A stretch of 64,000 nucleotides of DNA from Pseudidiomarina indica (GTDB taxonomy: Bacteria > Pseudomonadota > Gammaproteobacteria > Enterobacterales > Alteromonadaceae), in NCBI RefSeq assembly GCF_900104245.1, contig NZ_FMXN01000002.1, forward strand, positions 1-64,000, written 5' to 3'. The notes below the pieces were generated by a model, which saw nothing but the letters and a program-made list of their open reading frames with translations, was not told the DNA's origin and did no database searches. This document shows positions 43,677-53,497 of the stretch, in pieces. Within the stretch, counting starts at the first letter, position 1, and each line of letters opens with the position of its first letter. A program made the position numbers and the translations under genes.

Positions 43677-44801
43677 GTGGACACTGTTGCACTTGCTGCC
43701 GAGTTAATTCAGCGCCCATCGATTACCCCTAATGATGCGGGTTGCCAAGAACTCATTGGGCAACGTTTGGCAAAACTAGGGTTTACCCTCGAAACCATGG
43801 TCTTTGAAGACACCACCAACCTTTGGGCCCGGCGCGGGACCGAAGGCCCGGTGTTTTGCTTTGCCGGACATACCGATGTGGTCCCGGTTGGGAACGAAGA
43901 CGCATGGGAGTTTCCTCCATTTGCTGCGGTTCGACACAATGGCTATCTCCACGGGCGTGGCGCCGCTGACATGAAAGGCAGTCTGGCTGCCATGGTGGTC
44001 GCCGTTGAACGCTTTGTCGCCCATTACCCAGACCATCAAGGCAGTATCGCGTTTTTGATCACCAGCGATGAAGAAGGTCCCTTTATCAATGGCACCACAC
44101 GAGTCATCGACACCTTAGAAGCCCGCCAAGAAAAAATTACTTGGTGTGTGGTCGGTGAACCTTCCAGCACCAGCCAATTCGGGGATGTGATCAAAATTGG
44201 CCGGCGCGGCAGTCTCAGTGGGGATTTAGCCATTCTTGGCGTGCAAGGTCACGTGGCCTACCCTCACCTGGCGGCGAACCCAGTGCATCTAGGCATGCCG
44301 GCTCTCACTGAGCTGGTCAACACGGAGTGGGATCAAGGCAATGCCTCGTTTCCCCCCACCACCTTCCAAATTTCCAATATCCATGCGGGCACGGGTGCCA
44401 CCAATGTGATCCCCGGCGAACTCTATGTGCAATTCAATTTGCGCTTTAGTTCAGAGTTAACCTCAACCCAGTTAATCGAGCGCATCGAACGGGTATTCAC
44501 TGAGCATCAACTCGATTACAAAATTCGCTGGACCCTCAACGGGGAGCCATTTTTAACGGATTCTGGCGAGTTGCTAAGCGCGGCCATTGCAGCAGTGCAA
44601 GAGACCACAGGGATAGAGCCCGAGTTATCAACCTCAGGTGGGACGTCAGACGGGCGCTTTATTGCCCCCACCGGGGCACAGGTCATTGAATTAGGGCCAG
44701 TCAATGCTACCATTCATAAAGTGAATGAATGTGTTCGTGAGGCTGATTTAGACGCTCTCACGCTGGCTTACGTCAAAATCCTAGAGAAGTTACTATGCTA
44801 A
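43677..44801 (+). CDS. dapE: Succinyl-diaminopimelate desuccinylase DapE
   Basis: About 374 residues, an M20-family di-zinc enzyme. Marks are [13 protein letters not shown] (His/Asp), [26 protein letters not shown] (catalytic Glu-Glu), VGEPSS and [12 protein letters not shown] with the terminal HKVNECV. It releases L,L-diaminopimelate from its succinyl form for lysine and peptidoglycan. A GTG at 43677 with AAGGGGG just upstream is chosen; longer in-frame starts lie inside yffB. It overlaps the next gene by 7 bases. Confidence 0.93.
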   Translation: MDTVALAAELIQRPSITPNDAGCQELIGQRLAKLGFTLETMVFEDTTNLWARRGTEGPVFCFAGHTDVVPVGNEDAWEFPPFAAVRHNGYLHGRGAADMKGSLAAMVVAVERFVAHYPDHQGSIAFLITSDEEGPFINGTTRVIDTLEARQEKITWCVVGEPSSTSQFGDVIKIGRRGSLSGDLAILGVQGHVAYPHLAANPVHLGMPALTELVNTEWDQGNASFPPTTFQISNIHAGTGATNVIPGELYVQFNLRFSSELTSTQLIERIERVFTEHQLDYKIRWTLNGEPFLTDSGELLSAAIAAVQETTGIEPELSTSGGTSDGRFIAPTGAQVIELGPVNATIHKVNECVREADLDALTLAYVKILEKLLC

Positions 44802-45511
44802 CGCCTCGTCAGCTTTTTGGATTAACCAATAGCCATACGGTGTTGATTGCCGGTGAGGCCGACACCGTGCGCTTGGTTCCGCGCGCAGCAGAAGCCTATC
44901 TGTATATGCAAGATGCTGCCGCGCAAGCGGGTATTTCCATGCACATCGCTTCGGCATTTCGCAGCTTTGAGCGTCAGCGGCTGATTTGGAATCGTAAGTT
45001 TCAGGGCGAATCCCCGTTATACAACAGCCATGGCGAACTGCTGGATCAGCAGCAGCTCGCCGTGGGCGAAAAAGTAGCCGCCATTCTCACCTGGTCCGCC
45101 CTGCCGGGAGCTTCCCGTCATCATTGGGGCACGGATTTTGATGTGTATGACCCGACCGCCTTTGCCGATGGACAACGCCAGTTACAATTAATCCCGGCGG
45201 AATATGAGCCTGATGGCCCCTGCTATGAACTGCACCAATGGCTGCTCCAGCATGCCCATGATTTTGGCTTTTTCTTTCCTTATGCGCGGTATCAGGGTGG
45301 CGTGGCCGCTGAACCCTGGCACTTAAGTTATGCGCCGCTCGCCACGACCTATCAAACGGCGCTGACGGTGGAGACATTAGAGAATTTATTGAGCTCCCAA
45401 GATATCGCCGGGCTTGCGTATATTCTTGAGCAGCTACCAGAAATCAAACAACGCTACATCGATTGTATTTGCAATCCTGAACGAACGACGAGCGACACAT
45501 GGTTTGGTTAA
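44795..45511 (+). CDS. VanY/LdcB-type D,D- or L,D-carboxypeptidase (M15B)
   Basis: A 238-residue protein with the M15 zinc motifs [13 protein letters not shown] (His-x6-Asp, about 108) and [10 protein letters not shown] (about 170), plus [17 protein letters not shown]. No signal peptide is evident, so it may act on cytoplasmic murein fragments as LdcA-type recyclers do, or be exported otherwise. It lies inside an E. coli-like yffB-dapE-small membrane protein cluster, where its place suggests a tie to peptidoglycan and diaminopimelate use. The next gene overlaps its end by 13 bases. Confidence 0.85.
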   Translation: MLTPRQLFGLTNSHTVLIAGEADTVRLVPRAAEAYLYMQDAAAQAGISMHIASAFRSFERQRLIWNRKFQGESPLYNSHGELLDQQQLAVGEKVAAILTWSALPGASRHHWGTDFDVYDPTAFADGQRQLQLIPAEYEPDGPCYELHQWLLQHAHDFGFFFPYARYQGGVAAEPWHLSYAPLATTYQTALTVETLENLLSSQDIAGLAYILEQLPEIKQRYIDCICNPERTTSDTWFG

Positions 45512-45654
45512 TCATTGCATTAGCAGTAGGCATCATTGTCGGCAATTTACTGCTAGTAAAACATACCGTCTCAATGAAAATGCCGTCCCTGTCTGAACAA
45601 CAGCGACGGCAAGCAGAAGAACAGGATCGTGATGATTGGGATGAAGAAGATTAA
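45499..45654 (+). CDS. DUF2897-type small membrane protein
   Basis: A 51-residue protein has one N-terminal membrane helix ([19 protein letters not shown]), a short basic stretch ([11 protein letters not shown]) and an acidic Gln/Asp/Glu-rich tail ending DDWDEED. The pattern fits the DUF2897 family found in Alteromonadales. In E. coli a small membrane protein, YpfN, holds the same place after dapE. It overlaps the carboxypeptidase gene by 13 bases and the convergent purC by 4 bases. The function is unknown. Confidence 0.75.
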   Translation: MVWLIIALAVGIIVGNLLLVKHTVSMKMPSLSEQQRRQAEEQDRDDWDEED

Positions 45655-46364
45655 AGCGCAATGCCCAATCGAGCTGCGACTTCTTCGTACGCCTCAACCA
45701 CGCCACCTAACCCTTGGCGGAAGCGGTCTTTATCCAATTTCTTGCGGGTTTCTTTATCCCATAAACGACAACCGTCAGGGCTGAATTCATCGCCCAACAC
45801 AATGTTACCGTCGCCATCCACACCAAACTCTAGCTTAAAATCAACCAACATCATGCCGGCCTCATCAAACAATGCGCTGAGCACATCGTTCACTTGATAG
45901 GTCAGTTGCTTCATGCGTGCCAGTTGCTCGGCCGTAGCCCAGCCAAAGCTAATCGCAATGGATTCGTTGATCATGGGATCGTGCAACGCATCATTCTTCA
46001 AAAACTGCTCAAACGTAGGCGGATTCAGCGCTTGACCTTCGGTCACACCTAACCGACGCACCAAGGATCCAGCCGCGAAGTTACGAATCACACACTCCAC
46101 CGGAATCATGTCCAAGCGCTTCACCAAAGTTTCAGTGTCGCTCAAAACGCGATCCAATTGGGTCGGGATACCCGCAGCTTCCAGCTTGGCCATAATAAAG
46201 TTATTAAATTTATTATTAACCATGCCTTTTCGATCCAGCTGCTCAACTTTTTCGCCATCAAAAGCGGACGTATCGTTGCGAAACTGAAGAATCAAACGTT
46301 CCGGGTCGTCCGTTGTAAATACGGTTTTAGCCTTACCCCGATATAATTCAGTACGTTTTTCCAT
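45651..46364 (-). CDS. purC: SAICAR synthase PurC
   Basis: A 237-residue enzyme joining CAIR with aspartate in purine synthesis. Marks are [36 protein letters not shown] and LVDFKLEFG with [14 protein letters not shown]. The length equals E. coli PurC. It follows bamC by 42 bases on the same strand, in the E. coli order dapA-bamC-purC. I see no PurR box in the short gap. Confidence 0.95.
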   Translation of the reverse strand: MEKRTELYRGKAKTVFTTDDPERLILQFRNDTSAFDGEKVEQLDRKGMVNNKFNNFIMAKLEAAGIPTQLDRVLSDTETLVKRLDMIPVECVIRNFAAGSLVRRLGVTEGQALNPPTFEQFLKNDALHDPMINESIAISFGWATAEQLARMKQLTYQVNDVLSALFDEAGMMLVDFKLEFGVDGDGNIVLGDEFSPDGCRLWDKETRKKLDKDRFRQGLGGVVEAYEEVAARLGIAL

Positions 46365-46406
46365 GAGCAGTGGTGTCTCCGAACAATGAGCGATAATGGA
46401 GGCCTA

Positions 46407-47468
46407 TTATAGGCTACTTTGACTGCGAATTTCAGCAGCAAATGGTGCAAATATTTGCATCACTTGGGCCGCACTCAACGGATTACCGTCACGGAACAAG
46501 GTAACGGTGGTCTGTTTTTGATCCCCCGTGACTTTAATTTCGTAGTCGCCCCGCGGCAGTTCTAGTTTACCGTCCACATTACGGCTAAACCAAAACGACT
46601 TCTTCACCCCGTAAATAGTGTAATAACGCCCCAATTCGCGGTTATAGTCGTCCACTTCAAAGCCCAGTTCTGGCAAGACTTCTTGCATCAAGCCCCAGGT
46701 AAACCCAAAGCTAGCACCCAGCACAATACTGGGATAGCCATCTTCGTCAAAGCCCATGTCCACCGCCACGGTGCCGTCATCATCGACTGCCGCAACACCA
46801 GCCATTTGGGTAATGGCGATTTCACTCACGACCATGTTCAAGGCAGCGGTTGCTGCATTCTGATCACGGAAGGCAAGGTACGTTGGGGTGACTTCAACAT
46901 TGTTTTCAGCATCCACTTGCTGCTCGACCACTTCACTGCGGATAGTGGTAGTCCGGCCATGTTCTGCGGTGTCAAAATTCAATGCAATCCGACGTCGAAT
47001 CGTCACATTGTCATCATCTTCACCATGGGTAAATGATTCCTCGAGCCAATCGGTAACAATCCGCTTCCGATCTTCTTGCTCAACAATGCCAACGTTACGG
47101 ATCCGCAACGCTTGTAACGCGCCTTGCCATACGTATTGCTCGACATTGCTCATGCCTTCAATTTCATCGAAGTAGATATGCGCGCCCTGCTCGCTTTCTT
47201 CCAAGCGGCTGCCGTTGGCCAATGGCCAAACAAGCGTAGGCGCAAGCACGGGCACGATTTTACCAAGCGGGCCCGTTTGATTTGCTTCAGGAACTTTGAA
47301 GCGATTACTTGGGGTCGGAAGCTTTTTATTTGGCGCAGGTTCGACTTGTTGCTGCAGCCCCACCTCAAGATACTCAAACTTCCCCTCTGCTTGTTCCCGT
47401 GGGGTGAAACTACATGCACTAGCGACAATGGTTGCGGTGCCCGCTAGTACTAACAAATTCGATTTCAT
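46407..47468 (-). CDS. bamC: Outer membrane assembly lipoprotein BamC
   Basis: About 353 residues with a lipobox (IVASAC) and an N-terminal unstructured part rich in Pro and Gln. Two helix-grip domains follow (about 100-215 and 230-350). It is the BamC/NlpB lipoprotein that binds BamD in the beta-barrel assembly machine. ATG 47468 is chosen with GGAG 5 bases upstream; a GTG two codons earlier is rejected. It is 12 bases downstream of dapA. Confidence 0.9.
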   Translation of the reverse strand: MKSNLLVLAGTATIVASACSFTPREQAEGKFEYLEVGLQQQVEPAPNKKLPTPSNRFKVPEANQTGPLGKIVPVLAPTLVWPLANGSRLEESEQGAHIYFDEIEGMSNVEQYVWQGALQALRIRNVGIVEQEDRKRIVTDWLEESFTHGEDDDNVTIRRRIALNFDTAEHGRTTTIRSEVVEQQVDAENNVEVTPTYLAFRDQNAATAALNMVVSEIAITQMAGVAAVDDDGTVAVDMGFDEDGYPSIVLGASFGFTWGLMQEVLPELGFEVDDYNRELGRYYTIYGVKKSFWFSRNVDGKLELPRGDYEIKVTGDQKQTTVTLFRDGNPLSAAQVMQIFAPFAAEIRSQSSL

Positions 47469-47480
47469 GATCACTCCGCT

Positions 47481-48356
47481 TTAAATAAGTCCGGCTTGTT
47501 GTAATGTTTGTTCGATATGCTGTTGCTGCGGAAGTTCCGGCTCCGTCATCGGTAACCGATAAAAAGGTTCAACTTTCCCCATTTTTGCCAGCGCCCATTT
47601 CACCGGAATTGGGTTCGCTTGGACAAACATGGCATCGTGCACCGGTTGCATTTCTTGATCGAGTGCCGTCGCTGTGGCGATATCACCCGTGGTTGCCGCC
47701 GTTACCATGGCTTTCATTTTTGCCGGCATCACGTTCGCGGTCACACTGATCACACCATGGCCACCTTGCAACATAAATTCACAGCCAGTGATGTCATCAC
47801 CGCTGAGTAAAATAAATTCGTCGCCACAATATTCTTGCAGCACTGCCACCCGGCTCACATCACCAGTGGCTTCTTTAATTCCAACAATATTGGGGATTTT
47901 GGCGAGTTCTGCCACCTGCTCTGGGAGCAGATCGTAGCCGGTCCGACCCGGTACGTTGTACAGTAATTGGGGCAATTCAGACGCCGCTGCACATGCTTTA
48001 TAATGCTCAACCAACCCGCGCAGTGACGGTTTGTTGTAATACGGGTTCACGTTCAAAAACCCACTAATGGGCAGATGACCCATCCGTTCAGTCAACATGA
48101 CTGCTTCCGACGTGGCGTTGGAACCATTCCCTGCAATCACCATAATGCGCCCTGCGGCAATTTCTGCCACCGCGCCCACCACCATAATATGCTCATCATG
48201 ACTCATGGTGGCCGATTCACCCGTGGTTCCCATTGCAACAATGCCATCAGTGCCTGCTTCAATGTGCCAGTTCACTAATTCTTCCAGCGCATTGAAATCC
48301 ACATTGCCTTGTTGCGTAAATGGTGTCACCAGCGCGACGATACTACCTCTTAACAT
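47481..48356 (-). CDS. dapA: 4-Hydroxy-tetrahydrodipicolinate synthase DapA
   Basis: A 291-residue aldolase-fold enzyme. MGTTGESATMSHDEH, YYNKPSLRGLVEHYKA, YNVPGRTGYDL (Tyr and Arg) and IVGIKEATGDVSR with the Schiff-base Lys are present. It condenses pyruvate with aspartate semialdehyde in lysine and diaminopimelate synthesis. No gcvR gene lies upstream, unlike E. coli. Confidence 0.95.
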   Translation of the reverse strand: MLRGSIVALVTPFTQQGNVDFNALEELVNWHIEAGTDGIVAMGTTGESATMSHDEHIMVVGAVAEIAAGRIMVIAGNGSNATSEAVMLTERMGHLPISGFLNVNPYYNKPSLRGLVEHYKACAAASELPQLLYNVPGRTGYDLLPEQVAELAKIPNIVGIKEATGDVSRVAVLQEYCGDEFILLSGDDITGCEFMLQGGHGVISVTANVMPAKMKAMVTAATTGDIATATALDQEMQPVHDAMFVQANPIPVKWALAKMGKVEPFYRLPMTEPELPQQQHIEQTLQQAGLI

Positions 48357-48500
48357 ATTGCCCCCAAAATTTGTGTGCTACACATGGTACTTTCACCGCC
48401 CCTTGATGACAAGATATCTGCTCACTTTGCTTCACATTGCCGCTTCTTCTATCATAGCCTACGCAAATGAACGATCGATATGGACTGTTATGGAGCCACA

Positions 48501-48980
48501 ATGAAAACACTCACAGCAGGCGATAAAGCCCCTCAATTCACATTACTCGATGCCCAAGGTCAATCAGTGTCGCTGACTGATTTGCTCAATCAAGGCCGCG
48601 TTTTGGTGTACTTTTATCCGAAAGCAATGACCCCCGGGTGCACCGTACAAGCGCAACAACTGCGCGACCATCACAGCCAATTACAACAGCACCAAGTGCA
48701 AGTTGTGGGAATTAGCACCGATGAAGTAAAACGCTTAGCAAAATTCACCGAGCGCGATCAGCTCAATTTTACCTTATTGAGCGATCCTGACCATCAGGTG
48801 GCTGAACAATTTGGCGTTTGGGGCCTGAAAAAGTTCATGGGCCGAGAATATGACGGCCTTCATCGTATCAGTTTTTTGATCGAACAAGATGGGACCATTA
48901 GCCATGTTTTCAATAAATTTAAAACCAAGGATCACCACCAAGTAGTGCTTGAGCATCTACAAGCCACTGCTACGTCTTAG
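48501..48980 (+). CDS. bcp: Bcp-type thioredoxin-dependent peroxiredoxin
   Basis: About 159 residues with the peroxidatic motif YPKAMTPGCTVQAQQLRD. Only one Cys occurs in the whole protein; the resolving Cys found five residues later in E. coli Bcp is Gln here, so it is a 1-Cys type that needs an external thiol. It reduces hydroperoxides. ATG 48501 with GGAG 5 bases upstream is chosen over an in-frame start at 48480. Its end overlaps convergent perM by 11 bases. Confidence 0.9.
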   Translation: MKTLTAGDKAPQFTLLDAQGQSVSLTDLLNQGRVLVYFYPKAMTPGCTVQAQQLRDHHSQLQQHQVQVVGISTDEVKRLAKFTERDQLNFTLLSDPDHQVAEQFGVWGLKKFMGREYDGLHRISFLIEQDGTISHVFNKFKTKDHHQVVLEHLQATATS

Positions 48981-50049
48981 TGCCTGCATCCTCCACTGGC
49001 GCTGACTGGCTGGAAAGCGCCACTAACACAGCTTTCACCAAGCTCGCCAGTGGAATGGCAAAAAATACGCCCCAAAAGCCCCATAAGCCACCGAATACTA
49101 ATACTGCGGCAATAATATACACGGGATTCAGGCTGACTGCTTCAGAAAATAATAATGGTACCAACAAGTTCCCATCTAATATTTGAATGATTAAATAACA
49201 GATCAGAACCCAGGCCATGGTACCGCTCCACCCAAACTGGAAGAGCGCAACCATCACCACCGGAATCGTCACCACCACTGCCCCAATATAAGGTATCAAC
49301 ACCGACAACCCTACTAGCACCGCTAGTAGCGCCGCATAGCGCAGATCGAACAACGCAAAGCAGACATAAGTGAAAATGCCAACCACCGCCACTTCCACTG
49401 CCTTGCCACGAATATAATTCATAATTTGCTGGTTCATCTCACCGCTTACTTGAGTAATTAGTCGACGATTTGTTGGGAGCATTCGGTGAATATGATGCAG
49501 CAGCTCGTGCTTATCCTTCAGCATAAAGAAAATTAACAGCGGTACGACAATGAAATAAATCATGAGCTGCATGATGCCAATAATTCGACTCAAGGATTGG
49601 CTCAGTAAGAGCTCACCGAACGCCAACGTGCGGGTAGTGAGGGAGTCAATGAAGGTGCTAATGTTTTCTTCACTAATAAACTCGGGGAACAGTTCAGGCA
49701 GTCGCTCCAGTAAAACGCGCATTTGCGCCAGCATTTGTGGAAGCTCAGCCACCAATGCCACTGTTTGTTGCCAAATCACCGGCACCAAAAACACCAATAA
49801 AATAATATTGATGGCAAGAAAAGTGGTGAATACCAGCGCCACTGCACTTAACCGAGGAATCCCAAGCTTTTCAACACGTTGAATGGCCCACTCCAGCAAG
49901 TACGCCAATGCGACCGCCACTAAAATTGGCGCTAAGAGGTCCCCAAACAGCATAATGACTAAAAAGGAAATCACCAATAACAAGACCAAAGTCACTGCAT
50001 CGGGGTCAGAAAAACGTCGTTGATACCATTGCTTTACGTACTCAAACAT
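48970..50049 (-). CDS. perM: PerM/AI-2E family transporter
   Basis: A 359-residue protein with about seven or eight hydrophobic segments. It has the AI-2E/PerM pattern of a terminal GGLWGFWGVFFAIPLASLVKAVL and a central FFMLKDKHELL before a soluble helix. Family members export small molecules or sodium; the function of PerM itself is not settled. Gene order bcp-perM-bepA is as in E. coli. Confidence 0.88.
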   Translation of the reverse strand: MFEYVKQWYQRRFSDPDAVTLVLLLVISFLVIMLFGDLLAPILVAVALAYLLEWAIQRVEKLGIPRLSAVALVFTTFLAINIILLVFLVPVIWQQTVALVAELPQMLAQMRVLLERLPELFPEFISEENISTFIDSLTTRTLAFGELLLSQSLSRIIGIMQLMIYFIVVPLLIFFMLKDKHELLHHIHRMLPTNRRLITQVSGEMNQQIMNYIRGKAVEVAVVGIFTYVCFALFDLRYAALLAVLVGLSVLIPYIGAVVVTIPVVMVALFQFGWSGTMAWVLICYLIIQILDGNLLVPLLFSEAVSLNPVYIIAAVLVFGGLWGFWGVFFAIPLASLVKAVLVALSSQSAPVEDAGTKT

Positions 50050-50186
50050 TGCATTTACTCCGCTTCATGCGTCACATCAGTGTTGCATGCATTCGATCAA
50101 TATCCCATCATAACTGATGAACGCGAAGCAGATACAGTGGTCTATGACATAGATAGATAACTTCTCGATTGATTTAGGCGTATTTG

Positions 50187-51641
50187 ATGAAGCAATTTAG
50201 TCACCTTGCTGCCGCTATTATTGCAAGCTTAACGCTTGCGATGACAGCCCATGACGTAGCAGCACACCCGGCACAAGAGCGAATTCCAGAAATTGGAACC
50301 GCAGGTGCCGCCATTATGACCATTGAACGGGAACGTATTTATGGCGACATGTATATGCGCCAAATTCGAGCCCTTGCGCCCATGGTGGGTGATCCTGTGT
50401 TAGACGAATACCTTCGTGATATTGGTTCACGCATGGTGCGTGAAGCCGACGGCGTCCGCTTCCCTTATACGTTTTTCTGGATCAATCAAAAGGACATTAA
50501 CGCCTTTGCATTTTTTGGCGGTTACATTGGGGTCCATACCGGTCTAATTGCCGAAGCACAAACTGAAAGTGAATTAGCGGCGGTGTTAGCGCACGAAATT
50601 GCACACGTGTCACAACGACATATTGTGCGCAACATGGAACGTATGTCGAACGCTTCGCCGACCACCATGGCGGCGATGTTAGGCGCCATGATTTTAGCCG
50701 TCATCAACCCACAACTAGGCTTTGCTGCCCTCTCGGGAACGGTTGGTCTCAACAAACAGATGCAATTAAACTATACCCGACAATTTGAGCAAGAAGCGGA
50801 CCGAGTTGGCTTTAACATTCTAGTAAGTTCAGGGTTCGACCCCATGGGCTCGCCGAACTTTTTCGGCCGCTTAAGTGAAAAATATCGCTATTCCTCACGG
50901 CCCCCCGAAATTCTGTTAACCCACCCCTACAGTGAAAACCGCTTAGCAGATATGCGCTCGCGCGCTGAATCGCTCCCGCGCCCCCAAGTCCGTGATTCCC
51001 TGTCCTTTTATTTGGCGAAATATCGAATTCAAACGCGCCATTTGAAGCAGCTGAGCGAAGGTGAGTTACGGCGCTTGCAAAGCACCGCAGCCACCAACAA
51101 CGAACGTACTGCGGCCAGCTATGGGCTCGCCATTTGGTTATTGGATCAAAACCGTGCCAGTGACGCCGAAGCTATCCTCGCCCCCTTGTTGCAAGAAGCG
51201 CCCATGAATACTTTCTATCTTGATGTGCAAAGTGACATTCTGTTAGCGCAAAAACGCTTCGATGACGCCTTGGCCATGTTGGAAAAAGCCTACATTCGGC
51301 AACCCAACGAGCAAACCATTACCTTAAACTTTGCCAATATTGCGATTGAGGCAAGGGACTATTCGTTAGCCATTAATCTGCTGCGTGAATACACCCAGCG
51401 CTATGAAAATAATGTGTTGGCGCTGGATCTATTAGCCACAGCCTACCGTCTTAACGGCAATAACAGTGCCATGCATGAAGCCCAAGCTGAGCTCGCCGCC
51501 CTGCATGGCGCCTTTGATCAAGCCATTGACCACTTGCATAAAGCCCACCGCCATAACCAGTTAGAGCTGGACAAACGCCGACTGCAAGCTCGCATTGAGC
51601 AATTAATGGCTCAGAAGCGCTTGCTGGAAAGCCTCAGCTAA
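50187..51641 (+). CDS. bepA: BepA periplasmic metalloprotease and chaperone
   Basis: About 484 residues with a signal peptide (cleavage after DVAA), an M48 peptidase domain with HEIAHVSQRH (about 138) and the third ligand in FEQEADRVG, and a C-terminal TPR domain (about 300-480). In E. coli BepA helps assemble LptD and degrades misfolded outer membrane proteins. ATG 50187 is chosen; a TTG one codon before is also possible. Its stop overlaps a convergent thioredoxin-like gene by 4 bases. Confidence 0.93.
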   Translation: MKQFSHLAAAIIASLTLAMTAHDVAAHPAQERIPEIGTAGAAIMTIERERIYGDMYMRQIRALAPMVGDPVLDEYLRDIGSRMVREADGVRFPYTFFWINQKDINAFAFFGGYIGVHTGLIAEAQTESELAAVLAHEIAHVSQRHIVRNMERMSNASPTTMAAMLGAMILAVINPQLGFAALSGTVGLNKQMQLNYTRQFEQEADRVGFNILVSSGFDPMGSPNFFGRLSEKYRYSSRPPEILLTHPYSENRLADMRSRAESLPRPQVRDSLSFYLAKYRIQTRHLKQLSEGELRRLQSTAATNNERTAASYGLAIWLLDQNRASDAEAILAPLLQEAPMNTFYLDVQSDILLAQKRFDDALAMLEKAYIRQPNEQTITLNFANIAIEARDYSLAINLLREYTQRYENNVLALDLLATAYRLNGNNSAMHEAQAELAALHGAFDQAIDHLHKAHRHNQLELDKRRLQARIEQLMAQKRLLESLS

Positions 51642-51651
51642 TGGCTGAGGC
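51631..51651. terminator. Hairpin over the shared stops of bepA and the thioredoxin-like gene
   Basis: GCCTCAGC (51631-51638) pairs with GCTGAGGC (51644-51651). The loop TAATG contains both stop codons, since the two convergent genes overlap at 51638-51641. It has no T-run. Confidence 0.5.
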
Positions 51652-52096
51652 CCGTTGCCGCCGCTAAACTGTCAATGGTTTGTTCCCCCAACAACGGTCC
51701 AGTGATGTCTCCGTTGGGTCGAATAATATAGGTTGCTGGCAACGCATTGGGTTGGGCAAAGGGTAAATAAGGGGCAGGTTCATTCTGGATGAGTGGAAAT
51801 TCAATGCTGTATTCAGCGCGCAATTGCGCCAGCGCGTCATTATCAAGGCCGTCAAAGCTCACCCCGAATAATCGCACTTGGCCTCCGTATTGCTCATGGA
51901 ACTCATTCAGCTCAGGCAGTTCACGCAAACAGGGGGCGCACCATTCGGCAAAGTAATTCACCACCACATACTGCCCTTCCAACTGTTGCCAGCGGAACGC
52001 ACCTGCGGTATCCGTGTGAAATTCTGGCGCCGGTTGACACCCCATTAATACCGCCGCACCCACGAAACCAATCACGGGCAATAATCGACAAGACAT
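51638..52096 (-). CDS. TlpA-like thioredoxin-fold lipoprotein
   Basis: A 152-residue protein with a lipobox (VLMGC), the redox motif WCAPC (about 51-55, FAEWCAPCLRELPEL) and the cis-Pro region ALPATYII. It probably reduces or exchanges disulfides in the periplasm, anchored to a membrane. It lies convergent to bepA and divergent from the arsC-like gene, in an E. coli-type bepA-yfgD setting where it is an addition. Confidence 0.87.
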   Translation of the reverse strand: MSCRLLPVIGFVGAAVLMGCQPAPEFHTDTAGAFRWQQLEGQYVVVNYFAEWCAPCLRELPELNEFHEQYGGQVRLFGVSFDGLDNDALAQLRAEYSIEFPLIQNEPAPYLPFAQPNALPATYIIRPNGDITGPLLGEQTIDSLAAATGLSH

Positions 52097-52146
52097 AGAG
52101 ATTCCCTTAAGCTATTGGCATTCAGATTATGGAGGACCATTTCGCT

Positions 52147-52503
52147 ATGACTCAGGTCATGATTTATCACAACCCGCGCTGCTCAAAAAGCCGCGAAACG
52201 CTTCAGTTGCTCGAACAACGTGACTTACAGCCAACCATTATCGAGTATTTAAAAACTCCCCCTAGTGTGGCAGAAATTAAATCCCTAGTAAAACAGCTTG
52301 GGTTTGAATCGGCACGACAATTGATCCGTTGCAAAGAAGACCTGTATCGTGAGCTTGAATTGGCCCAAGAACAGGATGAAGAAAAGCTCTACACCGCCAT
52401 GGCGGAGCATCCCAAATTAATCGAGCGCCCGATTGTGGTGGTGGGCCAGCAAGCTCGGTTAGGTCGTCCACCGGAAGCGGTCCTTGAGATTTTACCGGCA
52501 TGA
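52147..52503 (+). CDS. Glutaredoxin-type arsenate reductase-like protein (YfgD)
   Basis: A 118-residue protein with YHNPRCSKSRETLQLL (active-site Cys at about 12), YLKTPPS and LIERPIVVVGQQARLGRPPE, the marks of the ArsC family, including the Arg residues that bind arsenate. The E. coli homologue in the same place is yfgD. Whether it reduces arsenate in the cell is not shown; no other ars genes are near. ATG 52147 is chosen with AGGA 10 bases upstream. It overlaps the next gene by 4 bases. Confidence 0.88.
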   Translation: MTQVMIYHNPRCSKSRETLQLLEQRDLQPTIIEYLKTPPSVAEIKSLVKQLGFESARQLIRCKEDLYRELELAQEQDEEKLYTAMAEHPKLIERPIVVVGQQARLGRPPEAVLEILPA

Positions 52504-53087
52504 TACCCCAAATTTTAATTCTGTATTACAGCCGCAATGGGGCCACCCAACGGTTAGCCGATGCCATTGCCACCGGCGTGGTCCAAGCTGGTGGCGAGCC
52601 GCTATTGCGCACTGTGGCTGGCCCTGGTGAGCCGGCCAGTGCCCGCGACTTAATGGTGGAGCCTAGCGACTTAAGCCTATGCGACGGCCTTATCATGGGC
52701 AGTCCGGTTCGCTTCGGTCATATGGCCAGCGCTCTCCAACAATTCTGGGAAACGAGTAGCCCGCAGTGGCTGCGCGGTGAATTGCAAGGCAAACCCGCGG
52801 GCGTATTTACCTCGGGCAGCAGCATGCATAGCGGGCAAGAAGCCACGTTATTATCCATGGGAGTACCGCTGCTGCATCACGGCATGCTGTTGTGTGGCAT
52901 TCCCTATACCGAACCGGCCATTCAACAAACTCAAGCCGGTGGCTCTCCTTATGGCGCGAGCCATGTTGAGCATGGCCGCGGCCCCCACCTAAGCGAACAC
53001 GAATTACAAATCGCGATCACCCTGGGGCAGCGTGTTACGGCCGCCGCTCAAGCATTAAAATCTTCACGTGAACAAGGGCTTATTTAA
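52500..53087 (+). CDS. wrbA: WrbA-like NAD(P)H:quinone oxidoreductase
   Basis: A 195-residue flavodoxin-like protein with the FMN phosphate loop YYSRNGATQRLA, GSPVRFGHMASALQQFWE, FTSGSSMHSGQEATLLSM and GGSPYGASHV. The pattern is that of WrbA, a tetrameric quinone reductase. It is coupled by an ATGA overlap to the arsC-like gene and followed after 2 bases by a DUF2069 gene, so the three probably form one transcript. Confidence 0.88.
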   Translation: MIPQILILYYSRNGATQRLADAIATGVVQAGGEPLLRTVAGPGEPASARDLMVEPSDLSLCDGLIMGSPVRFGHMASALQQFWETSSPQWLRGELQGKPAGVFTSGSSMHSGQEATLLSMGVPLLHHGMLLCGIPYTEPAIQQTQAGGSPYGASHVEHGRGPHLSEHELQIAITLGQRVTAAAQALKSSREQGLI

Positions 53088-53089
53088 GT

Positions 53090-53479
53090 ATGGATAGCAC
53101 GACCAAGAAAATCCGCACCTTGGCCTTAGCCAGTTATTTAGGGTTGTTGGTGTTGATGAGTTGTTGGCAACTGTTATGGCAGTCTAGCAGCGAGTTTAGT
53201 TTACTCTTTCGCGTGCTGTTATGGGTGGTTCCACTGCTGCTTCCGTTGCCGGGGCTACTCCGCGGCAAGCCCTATACCTATGCGTGGACCAACTTCATTC
53301 TCATGTGGTACTTTTTGCATAGTTTAACCACCTTGTACGTCGCCCCTGCGGAACGCGGCTTGGCAAGCGCGGAATTACTCTTAACCAGCGCTGCTTTTGT
53401 GGGGTGTACTTGGTTTGCTCGTCGACAAGGTCGCGCGCTTGGGTTAGGACTCAAGAAACTCAAAGATGCTGAGCGTTAA
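53090..53479 (+). CDS. DUF2069 membrane protein
   Basis: A 129-residue inner membrane protein with four hydrophobic segments and the DUF2069 pattern RGKPYTYAWTNFILMWYFLHSLTTLY. The family is common next to wrbA- or arsC-like genes in gammaproteobacteria and has no known function. Its stop overlaps convergent hda by 4 bases, and the two coding ends form a hairpin. Confidence 0.85.
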   Translation: MDSTTKKIRTLALASYLGLLVLMSCWQLLWQSSSEFSLLFRVLLWVVPLLLPLPGLLRGKPYTYAWTNFILMWYFLHSLTTLYVAPAERGLASAELLLTSAAFVGCTWFARRQGRALGLGLKKLKDAER

Positions 53480-53497
53480 ACGTTCAGCACATCTTTG
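53461..53497. terminator. Hairpin built from the ends of the DUF2069 gene and hda
   Basis: CAAAGATG (53461-53468) pairs with CATCTTTG (53490-53497), then after a CA bulge CTGAGCGT (53469-53476) pairs with ACGTTCAG (53480-53487). That gives 16 base pairs around both overlapping stops (53476-53479). It arises because the last codons of the two genes are near-identical when read inward. Confidence 0.55.
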
